Positions 31,286 to 40,483 of a DNA stretch of 64,000 nucleotides are shown one piece after another. The stretch spans positions 1 to 64,000 of the forward strand of contig JAFQUE010000009.1 in the NCBI GenBank assembly GCA_017408685.1, written 5' to 3'. The first letter of the stretch is position 1. Each line of letters starts with the position of its first letter. This stretch comes from Bacteroidaceae bacterium (GTDB lineage: Bacteria; Bacteroidota; Bacteroidia; Bacteroidales; Bacteroidaceae). The notes beneath the pieces are model-generated. The model ran no database searches and was not told where the DNA came from. It saw nothing but the letters and a program-made list of their open reading frames with translations. The position numbers and the translations under genes are program-made.

Positions 31286-32602
31286 TTATTCAACGTCCTT
31301 GAGTTCCCTTATAATATTGGGAATATCGGTATTGTCTATTACACCATTGAACTTCTCGGCGCCTTTGCCAATTGCAAAAAGCGGTACGAATGTTCCAGAG
31401 TGGTTGCCGCCGGCCCATGAGAGCGCTGCACTGCGGTTAAGGTCATAGATGGCGCCGTATGCTATTTCGCCGGCAAGGTTGTGGTCAACGGTTACCTTTT
31501 CATCGGCGTTCCTGTTGCCGCGCGGCTTAACGCCGATATTCTCCTTTACAAGTTCCTCAATGTGTCCCCAGGTTGTCTCTTTCCGGGTCTGCAGAATCTC
31601 AATCATGCGTTCCACGCTTACTTTCTGTGAAGAGAGCGCTTTAAGGTTCAGACTGTAGTCACCTTTATATCCCAGAACAAGACCGCCGGTTTCGTGGTCG
31701 GCGGTGACTATTATCAAAGTCTCATCTTTGTGCTTTTTGTAGAACTCGTATGCAACGGCAACGGCCGCGTCAAAATCAAGAACCTCCTGGAACACTGTGG
31801 CTGCGTCGTCATTGTGTGCTGCGTAATCAATCTTGCCGCCCTCAATCATCATGAAGAAACCCTTCTTGCTCTTTCCTTCAAGGAAATCAATGCCGGCTGC
31901 TGTAATCTGGGCAAGAGTGAGGTCATTCGCATTGCGGTTGATTGCATATGGAAGTTCTGTTGATACGTTCTCTTGATACAACATCATTTTTTTTGCAGTT
32001 GAGGACTTCTTGCCGTAGTCCTTGTATCCGCGGGCAATAGTGTAGCCGAGTTCCTTTGCTTTTCCATATACGAGTGTGCGTGTCTCATTGCTGCCTTTGA
32101 TATCACCGCCGGCATAGAAGTCATAACCGGCCTTTAACATCCAGGGGGCAATGCTGTCGTAGTTGTGACGGCTCATATTGTGGGCATAGAAAGCGGCCGG
32201 TGTCGCATGGTTTATGGGGACCGTGGTGACCACACCTATTGACATGCCTTTACCGGCGAGGTCGGCAGCGACACTGTAGACCTCCACTGTGTCCTTTCCC
32301 ACACCTATGGCGCTGTTGTATGTCTTGTTTCCGGTTGACAGGGCTGTGCCCGAAGCGGCAGAGTCGGTAACTCCGTTCGTTGTCGAGAATGTCGTTACGA
32401 ATGCGCTCTCGGGGAACTGTGTGAAGCAGAGTTTCTGCGGGCGACCAATTGTCCCTTGCATTTCACCCATATACAGTTCTGTGCCGAGCACATGTGACGG
32501 TCCCATACCGTCACCTATGAAATAGAATATGTATTTTGGTCCTTTTGCATAGCAGGTTGCTACAACAAGCAGCAGCAACATTGTTCCTAATAAGCGTTTC
32601 AT
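31286..32602 (-). CDS. phoA: alkaline phosphatase, periplasmic
   Basis: A 438-residue exported enzyme (signal peptide MKRLLGTMLLLLVVATCYA) that hydrolyses phosphomonoesters. Visible features are the metal site FIGDGMGPSHV near the N-terminus, the nucleophile motif VTDSAASGTALSTG (Ser in DSAASGTA), the metal-binding segments GGKIDYAAHNDD and VTADHETGG, and the C-terminal HSGTFVPL. All the catalytic residues I can place are intact. It lies 17 bp after the serpin gene at the end of a long minus-strand run. No Pho-box-like repeat is next to it, unlike the phosphate genes at 54-57 kb. Confidence 0.93.
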   Translation of the reverse strand: MKRLLGTMLLLLVVATCYAKGPKYIFYFIGDGMGPSHVLGTELYMGEMQGTIGRPQKLCFTQFPESAFVTTFSTTNGVTDSAASGTALSTGNKTYNSAIGVGKDTVEVYSVAADLAGKGMSIGVVTTVPINHATPAAFYAHNMSRHNYDSIAPWMLKAGYDFYAGGDIKGSNETRTLVYGKAKELGYTIARGYKDYGKKSSTAKKMMLYQENVSTELPYAINRNANDLTLAQITAAGIDFLEGKSKKGFFMMIEGGKIDYAAHNDDAATVFQEVLDFDAAVAVAYEFYKKHKDETLIIVTADHETGGLVLGYKGDYSLNLKALSSQKVSVERMIEILQTRKETTWGHIEELVKENIGVKPRGNRNADEKVTVDHNLAGEIAYGAIYDLNRSAALSWAGGNHSGTFVPLFAIGKGAEKFNGVIDNTDIPNIIRELKDVE

Positions 32603-32619
32603 GATATCAGTTGTTTTTG

Positions 32620-33846
32620 TTAATTCTTGTTTGATGGGTTTCCAACTTTTCCGATGAAAAGTATATTCTCGGCCTGATTGTCGGTTATAATGTATATGAA
32701 CGGTCTGTCAAGTGTCATAGTCCTTTTCTCGAACTGGCGCGGCATTGATGTGAGCCCAACCATTATGGCTGTTACGGCGGCAGCCTCGGCGCCCTTTTCA
32801 TCTACATTTATGAATGTCTTCTGCAGGACATTGTCAATGTGTAGCGGGGTGTCTGATATGCCGTTGAATTCTGCTGCGTTGCCGAATGCTTTTGGCATAC
32901 CCATCTTCTTGAGCGGTTCGTTCAGCAGAATGGCCGACTCGTTTCTGAACCTTGGCATTGAGAGTGTCACCTCGTGGGTAGACATGTTGCCGATGAACTC
33001 TGTGTAACCTTCGGCAAGGTGTGTTGTTGCCTTTTCCATGGCAACTCCTTCGCGTGGCAATACAAGTAACATCCTGTAGCCGCCCTTGAATGGTTTGTCG
33101 GCCATTTGTATTGTCTCGTCCTCATAGTACGATGTCTTTATAACCTGCTTCATCATGGGCACGTCGGTTACATTGCCGTCGGCTTTTGTAAAAGGTTCGT
33201 CCTTGGTGCCTGATATCCGGAATTCGTCTTTCCATCCTCCCTTGAAGTAGAGTGCATTGATGAGATACATCCTGTCGCTCTTCTTTATCTCGCCGAGAAT
33301 GGATTTTATCTTTCCGTTGGTCTTTTCGCTGCACCAGCCGTTGATTCTTGCAAGGCTCTCCTTGATGAACGGGATACGTTCTGTCTCTGCGTCAAAATAG
33401 TATCTGTTCGTGTCGACAAACTCTTTTTTTACATTCAGCCTGTCGTTTATCCATATTGAGTTTGCAATGTTTACCGTGCATGACTCTCCTGAAGTGTTGA
33501 ACCTTTCCATGAGTCCCTTTGCAACTACGTTTGCTCCGGCGTCAAGGCCCATGGTGCCGTACATCTGTTGCCGTGTCTCACCGGTCGCACCATTTGCTGT
33601 CATTGACAGCGCGAATTGTGCGCTGAGCGGCGAAACGCATACGTTCTCGGCACTGCTTTCCCTGCATGCATGTATAAAGAGGTCTCCCCAGAACGGTATT
33701 GACGTCTCTTTGTTCTCCTTTGTGTATGTACCTTCTACAGCATTATGGGGGTGCTCCATAATGCCTTCGGAATGCTGTTTCTTGGTAGTGCAAGAGGTTA
33801 GGGCCGTTGCCATGAGTAACAATGTGATTATCTTGTACGGTTTCAT
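32620..33846 (-). CDS. serpin-family protease inhibitor, lipoprotein
   Basis: From ATG 33846 (MKPYKIITLLLMATALTSCTTKK) a 408-residue lipoprotein with anchor Cys19. The body has the serpin fold signatures: NIANSIWIND, LINALYFKGGWKDEF, and the C-terminal TMTLDRPFIYIITDNQAENILFIGKVGNP. The hinge of the reactive loop reads DEKGAEAAAVTA, the small-residue pattern of inhibitory serpins, followed by IMVGLTSMPRQ. By counting from the hinge the scissile bond would fall near T-S in GLTSM, suggesting inhibition of elastase-like serine proteases; this is inference. The gene starts right after the rseP stop, so they are cotranscribed. Confidence 0.92.
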   Translation of the reverse strand: MKPYKIITLLLMATALTSCTTKKQHSEGIMEHPHNAVEGTYTKENKETSIPFWGDLFIHACRESSAENVCVSPLSAQFALSMTANGATGETRQQMYGTMGLDAGANVVAKGLMERFNTSGESCTVNIANSIWINDRLNVKKEFVDTNRYYFDAETERIPFIKESLARINGWCSEKTNGKIKSILGEIKKSDRMYLINALYFKGGWKDEFRISGTKDEPFTKADGNVTDVPMMKQVIKTSYYEDETIQMADKPFKGGYRMLLVLPREGVAMEKATTHLAEGYTEFIGNMSTHEVTLSMPRFRNESAILLNEPLKKMGMPKAFGNAAEFNGISDTPLHIDNVLQKTFINVDEKGAEAAAVTAIMVGLTSMPRQFEKRTMTLDRPFIYIITDNQAENILFIGKVGNPSNKN

Positions 33847-33847
33847 G

Positions 33848-35203
33848 TCAGAATACAAATTTCATAAGGTCATTGTACATTGCAAGTATGAACAGTCCGA
33901 GAATCAAGAGCATACCTATCATTTGTGCACGTTCCATGAATTTGTCGCTTGGCTGCTTGCCTGTAATCATTTCGGCAAGGAGGAACAGCGCGTGTCCGCC
34001 GTCAAGTGCGGGTATGGGCAATATGTTCATGAATGCAAGTATGATTGAGAGGAATGCTGTCATGAGCCAGAATTCATGCCAGTCCCACTCGGCAGGGAAA
34101 AGGCTGCCTATGGAAGCGAACATGCCCACCGACTGCGCACCCTCGGAAGAGAATACATATTGGAAATCGCTTACATAACCGCGGAGTACATTCATTCCGA
34201 ATGAGATTCCTGCCGGGAACGACTCAAAGAACCCGTACTCATTGTGTACCAGCGGGTAGTTGTTTGCCTTTGAGTATATTCCCAGTTGCAAAGGTTCTTC
34301 GTCCTGGGTTCTTGTACCTGTTGAGGCAGTCAGGGTTACGACGCTGTCACGCATTACTTCTATTGTAAAGGTCTCTTTCTTCTCGTCTGCCACTCTCTGC
34401 ATAATGCTCCTGATTCTTGACCATGAACCTACAGTTGTGCCGTCAATGGCAAGTATGCTGTCGCCGGTCTGTATTCCTGCCGCTTGTGCTATGCTGCCGG
34501 CAGCGAGGCTGTCTACGACAGGCACGCTCCTCATGCTCAGGAATACTCCGCCTTTGTTCATGTTCAGCAGGCCCAATGTGTCGGGTATTGCCACAACGGT
34601 TTCCTTGCCGTCCCTGAGAACGGTGACTTCGTCGGCGTTGCATATGCTGCGGAAAATGTCGGTTCCGCGTACCTTGTCAAGATAGAGTTTGTGCTCCTCT
34701 TTGCCGTCAAATGCGATAATCCTGTCTCCATCCTTGAAGCCTATGTTCTTTGCTGTTTCGCTGAATTCGAATCCATTGTCCATTGTACGCATGTCGACAT
34801 AGTAATCGCCCCATGTGAAGAGTACCATGGAGTATATGAATATGGCAAGTATGAGATTGAACATTACACCTCCTACAATGATGAGAAGTCTCTGCCAGGC
34901 AGGTTTTGAACGATATTCCCAAGACTGTGTAGGCTGTTTCATCTGTTCGGTGTCCATAGATTCGTCAATCATGCCGGCTATCTTGCAGTATCCGCCGAGA
35001 GGTACCCAACCAATGCCGTATTCGGTATCGCTGTTCTTGGGCTTCCATTTGAAAAGAGAGAATTTCCAATCAAAGAACAGGTAGAATTTTTCTACTCTTA
35101 CTTTGAATATTCTTGCAAAAAGAAAATGTCCGAACTCGTGAATAAGCACCAGCAGGCTCAATGCCATTATGAGCTGCAGTGCACGTACAAAAAATATTTC
35201 CAT
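33848..35203 (-). CDS. rseP: site-2 intramembrane metalloprotease RseP
   Basis: A 451-residue multi-pass protease. The zinc motif HEFGH is at 22-26 in the first membrane helix and the third ligand region ILPIPALDGGHALF near the C-terminus. Between them is a periplasmic part with PDZ-like segments (GSIAQAAGIQTGDSILAIDGTTV). It cuts membrane-bound anti-sigma factors or signal peptides after a first cleavage. The gene order with dxr upstream and the envelope genes around it is the common arrangement in Bacteroidales. Confidence 0.95.
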   Translation of the reverse strand: MEIFFVRALQLIMALSLLVLIHEFGHFLFARIFKVRVEKFYLFFDWKFSLFKWKPKNSDTEYGIGWVPLGGYCKIAGMIDESMDTEQMKQPTQSWEYRSKPAWQRLLIIVGGVMFNLILAIFIYSMVLFTWGDYYVDMRTMDNGFEFSETAKNIGFKDGDRIIAFDGKEEHKLYLDKVRGTDIFRSICNADEVTVLRDGKETVVAIPDTLGLLNMNKGGVFLSMRSVPVVDSLAAGSIAQAAGIQTGDSILAIDGTTVGSWSRIRSIMQRVADEKKETFTIEVMRDSVVTLTASTGTRTQDEEPLQLGIYSKANNYPLVHNEYGFFESFPAGISFGMNVLRGYVSDFQYVFSSEGAQSVGMFASIGSLFPAEWDWHEFWLMTAFLSIILAFMNILPIPALDGGHALFLLAEMITGKQPSDKFMERAQMIGMLLILGLFILAMYNDLMKFVF

Positions 35204-35246
35204 AAATCTCTGTAAAGTATATTTGTTTCTCTTTGTCTGTTTTGTG

Positions 35247-36407
35247 TCAAATCCAACTCTCTACCATCTTGCGTATCTCCTTGTCGGTTTCAAGGTAGTC
35301 GTCGAGCGTGGGTGCAAGAATGTAAGGAGCACTCTTCATGGCACGTTCAATGAACTTGGGCATGTCGGTGAACTTGATTCTGTCGTTCAGGAATGCGGCC
35401 ACACATACCTCGTTGGCGGCATTTACAACGCATGGGATATTGCCGCCCTGTGCCAAGGCCGTGTAGGCATGCTGCAGGTTGGGGAAGAGTTCAAGGTCGG
35501 GGCGTTCAAATGTGAGTTCCTTGAGCGTGTTCCAATCTATGCGGTCAAAAGAAGATGAAAGGCGTTGCGGGTATGTCAGTGCATACATTATGGGCAAACG
35601 CATGTCGGGGGTTCCCAACTGTGCTTTTATTGCACCGTCTTCGAACTGTACCATCGAGTGTATTACCGATTGAGGGTGAATTACAACCTCAATATCCTCT
35701 GCGCCTACTCCAAACAACCACTTGGCCTCCATCACCTCAAAACCCTTGTTCATCATGGTTGCAGAGTCTATGGTGATTTTTGCTCCCATGCTCCAATTGG
35801 GGTGCTTGAGTGCCTGTGCTTTGGTTACATGTTCCAACTGCTCTTTGTTGAAAGTGCGGAACGGTCCGCCCGAAGCGGTGAGAATGAGTTTTTCCACCTT
35901 GTTGTGCATTTCGCCGGCAAGGCATTGGAAAATGGCCGAGTGTTCAGAATCCACCGGCAGGATGGGTGTCTTGTACTCATTTGCCAATGCATTGATGAGT
36001 TCTCCTGCCACTACCATCGTCTCTTTATTGGCGAGGGCTATTGCCTTGCCTGCCTTTATGGCGTTGATTGTGGGGCGTAGGCCCGAAAACCCAACCATTG
36101 CCGTAACCACAATATCAATGGGTGCCGACTCGACTATCTGGCATATTGCCTCGTAACCGCCGTATGTTTTTATGGGCAGGTCGCTCAGTGCCTCTTTAAG
36201 TATCGGGTATTTTGTCTCGTCGGCAATGACCGCTGCTTCGGGCATGAATTTGCGTGCCTGTGCAATAAGGTCTTCTACCCGGCTGCCTGCAGTGATGGCG
36301 TATAGTTCAAAGCACTCCGGGTGCTCCTCGACAACCTGAAGGGTCTGTGTGCCTATTGATCCGGTTGAGCCGAGCACGGCCAGTTGCCTTTTTCTTTTGT
36401 TTTCCAT
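35247..36407 (-). CDS. dxr: 1-deoxy-D-xylulose 5-phosphate reductoisomerase
   Basis: A 386-residue enzyme of the MEP isoprenoid pathway that converts DXP to MEP with NADPH. The N-terminal dinucleotide motif LAVLGSTGSIGTQTL, the NKETMVVAG segment, the metal/substrate region LPVDSEHSAIFQCL, the flexible loop LTASGGPFR and the motif HPNWSMGAKITIDSATMMNKGFEVMEAKWLF are all present. Fosmidomycin-binding residues are in these motifs. It begins an envelope/isoprenoid group with rseP and lies 40 bp after the M23 gene. Confidence 0.97.
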   Translation of the reverse strand: MENKRKRQLAVLGSTGSIGTQTLQVVEEHPECFELYAITAGSRVEDLIAQARKFMPEAAVIADETKYPILKEALSDLPIKTYGGYEAICQIVESAPIDIVVTAMVGFSGLRPTINAIKAGKAIALANKETMVVAGELINALANEYKTPILPVDSEHSAIFQCLAGEMHNKVEKLILTASGGPFRTFNKEQLEHVTKAQALKHPNWSMGAKITIDSATMMNKGFEVMEAKWLFGVGAEDIEVVIHPQSVIHSMVQFEDGAIKAQLGTPDMRLPIMYALTYPQRLSSSFDRIDWNTLKELTFERPDLELFPNLQHAYTALAQGGNIPCVVNAANEVCVAAFLNDRIKFTDMPKFIERAMKSAPYILAPTLDDYLETDKEIRKMVESWI

Positions 36408-36447
36408 ATTTCAGTCAAATATCATTATCTTATATTTCCAACCGTTG

Positions 36448-37302
36448 TCAGAATGCAATGTAGACGTTGGGGTCAAGCGGCTTGCCGCGGTGCCATAGTT
36501 CAAAATGCAGATAATCGCGTTTAATGCCTGTTGTATCAGTTACATTCCTTAATGTGCCTATTGCTTCGCCGGCAATGACCCTGTCGCCAACGGACTTCAG
36601 CAACCTGTAACAGTTCCTGTAGACCGACGCCATGTTCTCGCGGTGCTGTACTACAATAGTAAAACCTTCGTTTGATGTGTAGTCGCTCAGAATAACTGTG
36701 CCGTCATGTATTGCCAGGATGTTTTCTCCCGGTATTTCGGCAATGTCGACGCCGAAGTGCCCCTCGGCTGTGTCAAACTTGCGTACAACCTCACCTTGTG
36801 TGGGGCGGAACAGGTTCAGTCCTTGAAGTTCGGCTACATTTGTCGCCTGTGAGGTGATGTTGTACTTCTCGCGTTCCTCCCATTCTTTAGCGAACTGCTG
36901 TTCGCGCTCTGTGGCGTCTGTAGGGAGTTCCCCGGGGTTTATGGGTTGTGGCGAATTTTTGGCCGAGTCAATGGCGATGTCTCCACTGAGCAGTGCCTTG
37001 ATATTGGAAATGTACCGGTCCTGTTTCTCGACCTCGTTGAGAAGAGAGTCTATACGTATGTTGTTGTTTATTAAATTCTCTTTTGTGGTTTCGTTCATGT
37101 AACCGGGCAACAGGTTGCCTACGGGAGTGAACACCACAATCAGGTAGAGTACGCCTGCAACAAGCAGGAACGAGAAGAACAGCGACAGTATCACCCATAG
37201 GGGCGAAATGTAGAAACCGAGGACATTCTTGAGTTTGTTCTCGTTGTGGATTGTGAGTTTATATTTGCGCAGCAGTCTGCTGCCGAATTTCTTTTCCTTC
37301 AT
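36448..37302 (-). CDS. M23-family (LytM) protein, predicted zinc-binding but non-catalytic
   Basis: A 284-residue protein with a cytoplasmic basic N-terminus, one membrane helix (about residues 35-60), a short coiled-coil stretch and a C-terminal LytM domain. The zinc ligands are kept: His182 and Asp186 (HFGVD) and His266 (LHFEL). The two catalytic histidines expected in active M23 peptidases are changed: the first His of the H-x-H motif is Tyr264 (YLHFE), and the usual YxH after the long loop reads VYRN (228-230 region). It therefore resembles EnvC/NlpD-type regulators that activate other peptidoglycan hydrolases. It lies between rimM and dxr. Confidence 0.88.
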   Translation of the reverse strand: MKEKKFGSRLLRKYKLTIHNENKLKNVLGFYISPLWVILSLFFSFLLVAGVLYLIVVFTPVGNLLPGYMNETTKENLINNNIRIDSLLNEVEKQDRYISNIKALLSGDIAIDSAKNSPQPINPGELPTDATEREQQFAKEWEEREKYNITSQATNVAELQGLNLFRPTQGEVVRKFDTAEGHFGVDIAEIPGENILAIHDGTVILSDYTSNEGFTIVVQHRENMASVYRNCYRLLKSVGDRVIAGEAIGTLRNVTDTTGIKRDYLHFELWHRGKPLDPNVYIAF

Positions 37303-37312
37303 TTTTTATGGT

Positions 37313-37822
37313 TTATAGGGAAACAAGCCCTTCGGGCAGGTTGAATATTATCTCCCGGTTCTCTTTGTCTATACCCATTATGAACTCCTCCTGTACGGGA
37401 ATGAGTATCTCTTCGCCGTCGTTGTCAATGACGAACAGGGTGTTTATGGTGCTGTCGTCGATGTCGGTGATTTCTCCAATTTCTCCGAGCGTCTCGTCAA
37501 CGGCTGTGAATCCCCTGAAATAACTCCACGACAGCACTTCGCTCTCTTCGGTCCACCGGCGGGGAATATATGCCTCACGGTTGGTGAGAAAACGTACCTC
37601 CTCGGCACTGTCCATGCGCTCTATTTTTACAATGAGCGTGTCGCTGTTCTTGCTGCGGCGTGTCTCGAAGAAGAATGGTACCAGAATGCCGTCGACATCA
37701 CATGCAACGAAGTCGCAGTCGTCGCCGAGGACAATAGTGTCACCCTCGAGGCCAATCTCTCCTTTTGTGCCGTGCGGTTTGAGGAATTTGCCGAAGTATA
37801 CAAAGTCTTCTTTCTTGAGCAT
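37313..37822 (-). CDS. rimM: ribosome maturation factor RimM
   Basis: A 169-residue protein needed for 16S processing and 30S head assembly. The N-terminal barrel starts KEDFVYFGKFLKPHGTKGEIGLEGD and the second PRC-barrel half includes EVLSWSYFRGFTAVDETLGEIGEITDIDDSTINTLFVIDNDGEEILIPV, the family signature. It is separated by 8 bp from murA upstream and by 10 bp from the M23 gene downstream. Confidence 0.93.
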   Translation of the reverse strand: MLKKEDFVYFGKFLKPHGTKGEIGLEGDTIVLGDDCDFVACDVDGILVPFFFETRRSKNSDTLIVKIERMDSAEEVRFLTNREAYIPRRWTEESEVLSWSYFRGFTAVDETLGEIGEITDIDDSTINTLFVIDNDGEEILIPVQEEFIMGIDKENREIIFNLPEGLVSL

Positions 37823-37830
37823 GTTGTCTG

Positions 37831-39135
37831 TTATGAACGTGTTATCTTGGCGCCAATCTGGTTAAGTCTCTCTTCAAGGTGCTGGTAACCGCGGTCAATC
37901 TGTTCAATGTTGTCTATGCGACTTACACCGTCGGCGCTCATGGCTGCAATGAGAAGCGCAATACCGGCTCTGATGTCCGGTGAACTCATTGAGCGGGGCT
38001 TCAGCGTGAAACGTCTGTCATGCCCGATGACTACGGCCCTGTGAGGGTCACAAAGTATAATCTGTGCTCCCATGTCAATCAGTTTGTCCACAAAGAAGAG
38101 GCGACTCTCGAACATCTTCTGATGTATGAGCACGCTGCCTTTTGCCTGTATTGCGGTGACAAGTAGCACACTCAACAGGTCTGGTGTCAGGCCGGGCCAT
38201 GGAGCGTCGCTTATGTTCATGATTGAACCGTCGATGAACGAGTCAATCTCATAATGTTCCTGTGAAGGGATGAAGATGTCGTCGCCTTTTTGCTCAAAAT
38301 GTATTCCAAGTTTGCGGAAACTGTCGGGGATTACTCCCAGGTTCTCGAACGATACATCTTTTATTGTGAGTTCGCTTTGTGTCATGGCTGCCATTCCGAT
38401 GAAACTGCCCACTTCAATCATGTCGGGCAGTGTGCGGTGAGTACAACCGCCCAACTCCTTCACTCCTTCGATGGTAAGCAGGTTGCTGGCAATGCCGGAA
38501 ATCTTCGCTCCCATCTTGTTGAGCATGCGGCATAGCTGCTGGACGTATGGTTCGCATGCTGCATTGTAGATTGTTGTCTTTCCCTCGGCAAGGACCGCAG
38601 CCATTATTATGTTGGCAGTACCTGTCACCGAGGCTTCGTCAAGCAGCATTGGACAACCTTTGAGCCTGTTGGCACTCATCCGGTATACTCTTCTCTCGGT
38701 ATCGAAAGAGAATTCTGCTCCCAGTTTCTGCAGACCTATTATGTGAGTATCAAGCCTGCGGCGCCCTATCTTGTCCCCGCCCGGTTCAGACATCGTGGCC
38801 TTCCCGAAGCGTCCCATGAGCGGCCCTATGAACATTACCGAGCCCCTGAGCCTTGAACACCCGTTAAGATACTCCTCGCTCTCGATGTATTCAAGGTTTA
38901 TGTTGTTTGCCTGGAATGTGTAACAACCGACCCCGTTGCGTGTCACCGAGACTCCCATGTTCATCAGTTGGCTGATGAGATTGTTTACGTCGGCAATGTC
39001 GGGGATGTTCTCGATTGTGACCTTTTCGGCAGTGAGCAGCGTGGCGCAAATCTCTTGCAGAACTTCGTTCTTTGCTCCTTGGGGTGTTATTGTGCCGCAG
39101 AGTTTGTGTCCTCCTTCTATAATGAATGATGCCAT
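37831..39135 (-). CDS. murA: UDP-N-acetylglucosamine 1-carboxyvinyltransferase
   Basis: A 434-residue enzyme that adds enolpyruvate from PEP to UDP-GlcNAc, the first committed step of peptidoglycan synthesis. It has the inverted alpha/beta barrel pattern, the GAKNEVL substrate motif near residue 20 and the mobile loop RFGKATMSEPGGDKIGRRRLDTHI. In that loop the usual catalytic Cys of the E. coli enzyme (Cys115, in PGGC) is replaced by Asp (PGGD), the change known to prevent covalent fosfomycin attack. Natural fosfomycin insensitivity is therefore expected. It is cotranscribed with rimM. Confidence 0.96.
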   Translation of the reverse strand: MASFIIEGGHKLCGTITPQGAKNEVLQEICATLLTAEKVTIENIPDIADVNNLISQLMNMGVSVTRNGVGCYTFQANNINLEYIESEEYLNGCSRLRGSVMFIGPLMGRFGKATMSEPGGDKIGRRRLDTHIIGLQKLGAEFSFDTERRVYRMSANRLKGCPMLLDEASVTGTANIIMAAVLAEGKTTIYNAACEPYVQQLCRMLNKMGAKISGIASNLLTIEGVKELGGCTHRTLPDMIEVGSFIGMAAMTQSELTIKDVSFENLGVIPDSFRKLGIHFEQKGDDIFIPSQEHYEIDSFIDGSIMNISDAPWPGLTPDLLSVLLVTAIQAKGSVLIHQKMFESRLFFVDKLIDMGAQIILCDPHRAVVIGHDRRFTLKPRSMSSPDIRAGIALLIAAMSADGVSRIDNIEQIDRGYQHLEERLNQIGAKITRS

Positions 39136-39146
39136 TTTGTCTTTCT

Positions 39147-39764
39147 TTAGAATTTGCGTTTGAAGTTTTTCTTGCCGTTGTTGTTGCGTTTGGCATTGCC
39201 TGCGTAGCGTTGGGCATTGCTCCCTTGGCTTATCCTTATTTCGCGTTCCTGCAGGTCAATGGCGCCCTTTGTATATACACGCAGGTCTTCAAGGATTTTC
39301 TTGTCCTCAACACCATCCTTGTTCCATGCTATATAGTTTTTCTTCATCTGCACGAGAATCAGTTCAATAAGCCGGTCGCGCTCTTCGCCCTCTTCGAGTG
39401 TACATGCGTGCGCAATCATCTGCTCCACTATGCGGCCGTAATGCCTGTTCTTTATCTCGCCATTCTGGTATGGGACTCTCTCGGGCGCAACATGGAACTC
39501 CTCTTTCTTGATTACTTCAAAAGGGTAGTCGATGTCGAGCATGAAGTCGGACATTATTGCAAGGTGGTCCCACAATTTTCTCTCATAGTCGGGCAGGTTG
39601 CGGGTATTGGGAAACATGCTTCCCATGATTCTTACAATGCTTGCGGCACATCTCTGTCTCTCCTCGCGGTCCTCTATCGTGAGTGCGTGGTCGACCATCT
39701 TCTGTACGGAGCGTCCATACTCGGGCAACGGCAGTTTCTTTTGCCTGGTATTGTATTCCATCAT
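39147..39764 (-). CDS. DUF4290 domain protein
   Basis: A 205-residue helical protein beginning MMEYNTRQKKLPLPEYGRSVQKMVDHAL, the defining start of the Bacteroidetes-specific DUF4290 family. It continues with NTRNLPDYERKLWDHLAIMSDFMLDIDYPF. The C-terminal tail is Lys/Arg/Asn-rich (GNAKRNNNGKKNFKRKF), suggesting RNA or membrane-lipid contact. It always seems to travel with murA and rimM in this order, so a role in cell wall or ribosome biology is plausible but unproven. The second ATG one codon in would do equally well. Confidence 0.88.
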   Translation of the reverse strand: MMEYNTRQKKLPLPEYGRSVQKMVDHALTIEDREERQRCAASIVRIMGSMFPNTRNLPDYERKLWDHLAIMSDFMLDIDYPFEVIKKEEFHVAPERVPYQNGEIKNRHYGRIVEQMIAHACTLEEGEERDRLIELILVQMKKNYIAWNKDGVEDKKILEDLRVYTKGAIDLQEREIRISQGSNAQRYAGNAKRNNNGKKNFKRKF

Positions 39765-39778
39765 AATAGTATGCGGTT

Positions 39779-40483
39779 CTAAAAATTCTTCAAAAGTTCT
39801 TTGGGCTTTGTTGCAATGAAGTTTTTGAGGTAGAAAGGTTCAAAATATGCGATGTCCTCAAATTTTTCATTGAACCATGCCTTTTCGGCCAAAGGCAACA
39901 TGTTTTTTGCAAGCGGATTCCTGAACCCGTCAAGGAAAAGTGCGTTAGGGTGACTGATTATGCTCTTGCACTTTTCGGCACCGTTGCCGAAGAAGAGTAC
40001 CGGGCCACGGTCAAGGAACTCCTTGAAACTCTCCTCTGTCACCACTTCGGCGTGTGTCTCTTTCACAACACCCAATGCCCTGTCATATATTGTCGCATAT
40101 ACCTCGTTGCGGCGGGCGTCTATCATAGGGCACAGCAGGGCCTCCTCGGGCAGACCGTCGCGGAACAGCACCGGTACACACATTATTGCTGTTGTGGGGA
40201 TGGCTATCAGCGGTATGTTGCGGCCGTAACAAACGCCTTTGGCTGTTGATGACGCTATGCGCAGGCTTGTATATGAACCGGGACCGCAACTCAGTGCCAC
40301 GGCGTTGATTTTGGCGCCTTGCTCGTCGGCAACCTTTATTGCCTCCTCTACAAACGGTGCAAGTACTTTCGCGTGTGAGCGTTCCTCGCCGTTCACCCTT
40401 TCAAAGAAAATGTGCCCGTCCTGGCTCAGTGCCACGGAGCAACACTCTGTCGAAGCTTCGATATGCAGTATTATTGTTGTCAT
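39779..40483 (-). CDS. tsaB: tRNA threonylcarbamoyladenosine biosynthesis protein TsaB
   Basis: From ATG 40483 (MTTIILHIEASTECCSVALSQDG) 234 residues. It is a TsaD-like ASKHA protein without the metal site that scaffolds TsaD for t6A tRNA modification. The sequence VALSCGPGSYTSLRIASSTAKGVCYG is the diagnostic TsaB signature. A start eight codons upstream is open but not conserved. It heads the long minus-strand run and is divergent from yicC. Confidence 0.94.
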   Translation of the reverse strand: MTTIILHIEASTECCSVALSQDGHIFFERVNGEERSHAKVLAPFVEEAIKVADEQGAKINAVALSCGPGSYTSLRIASSTAKGVCYGRNIPLIAIPTTAIMCVPVLFRDGLPEEALLCPMIDARRNEVYATIYDRALGVVKETHAEVVTEESFKEFLDRGPVLFFGNGAEKCKSIISHPNALFLDGFRNPLAKNMLPLAEKAWFNEKFEDIAYFEPFYLKNFIATKPKELLKNF

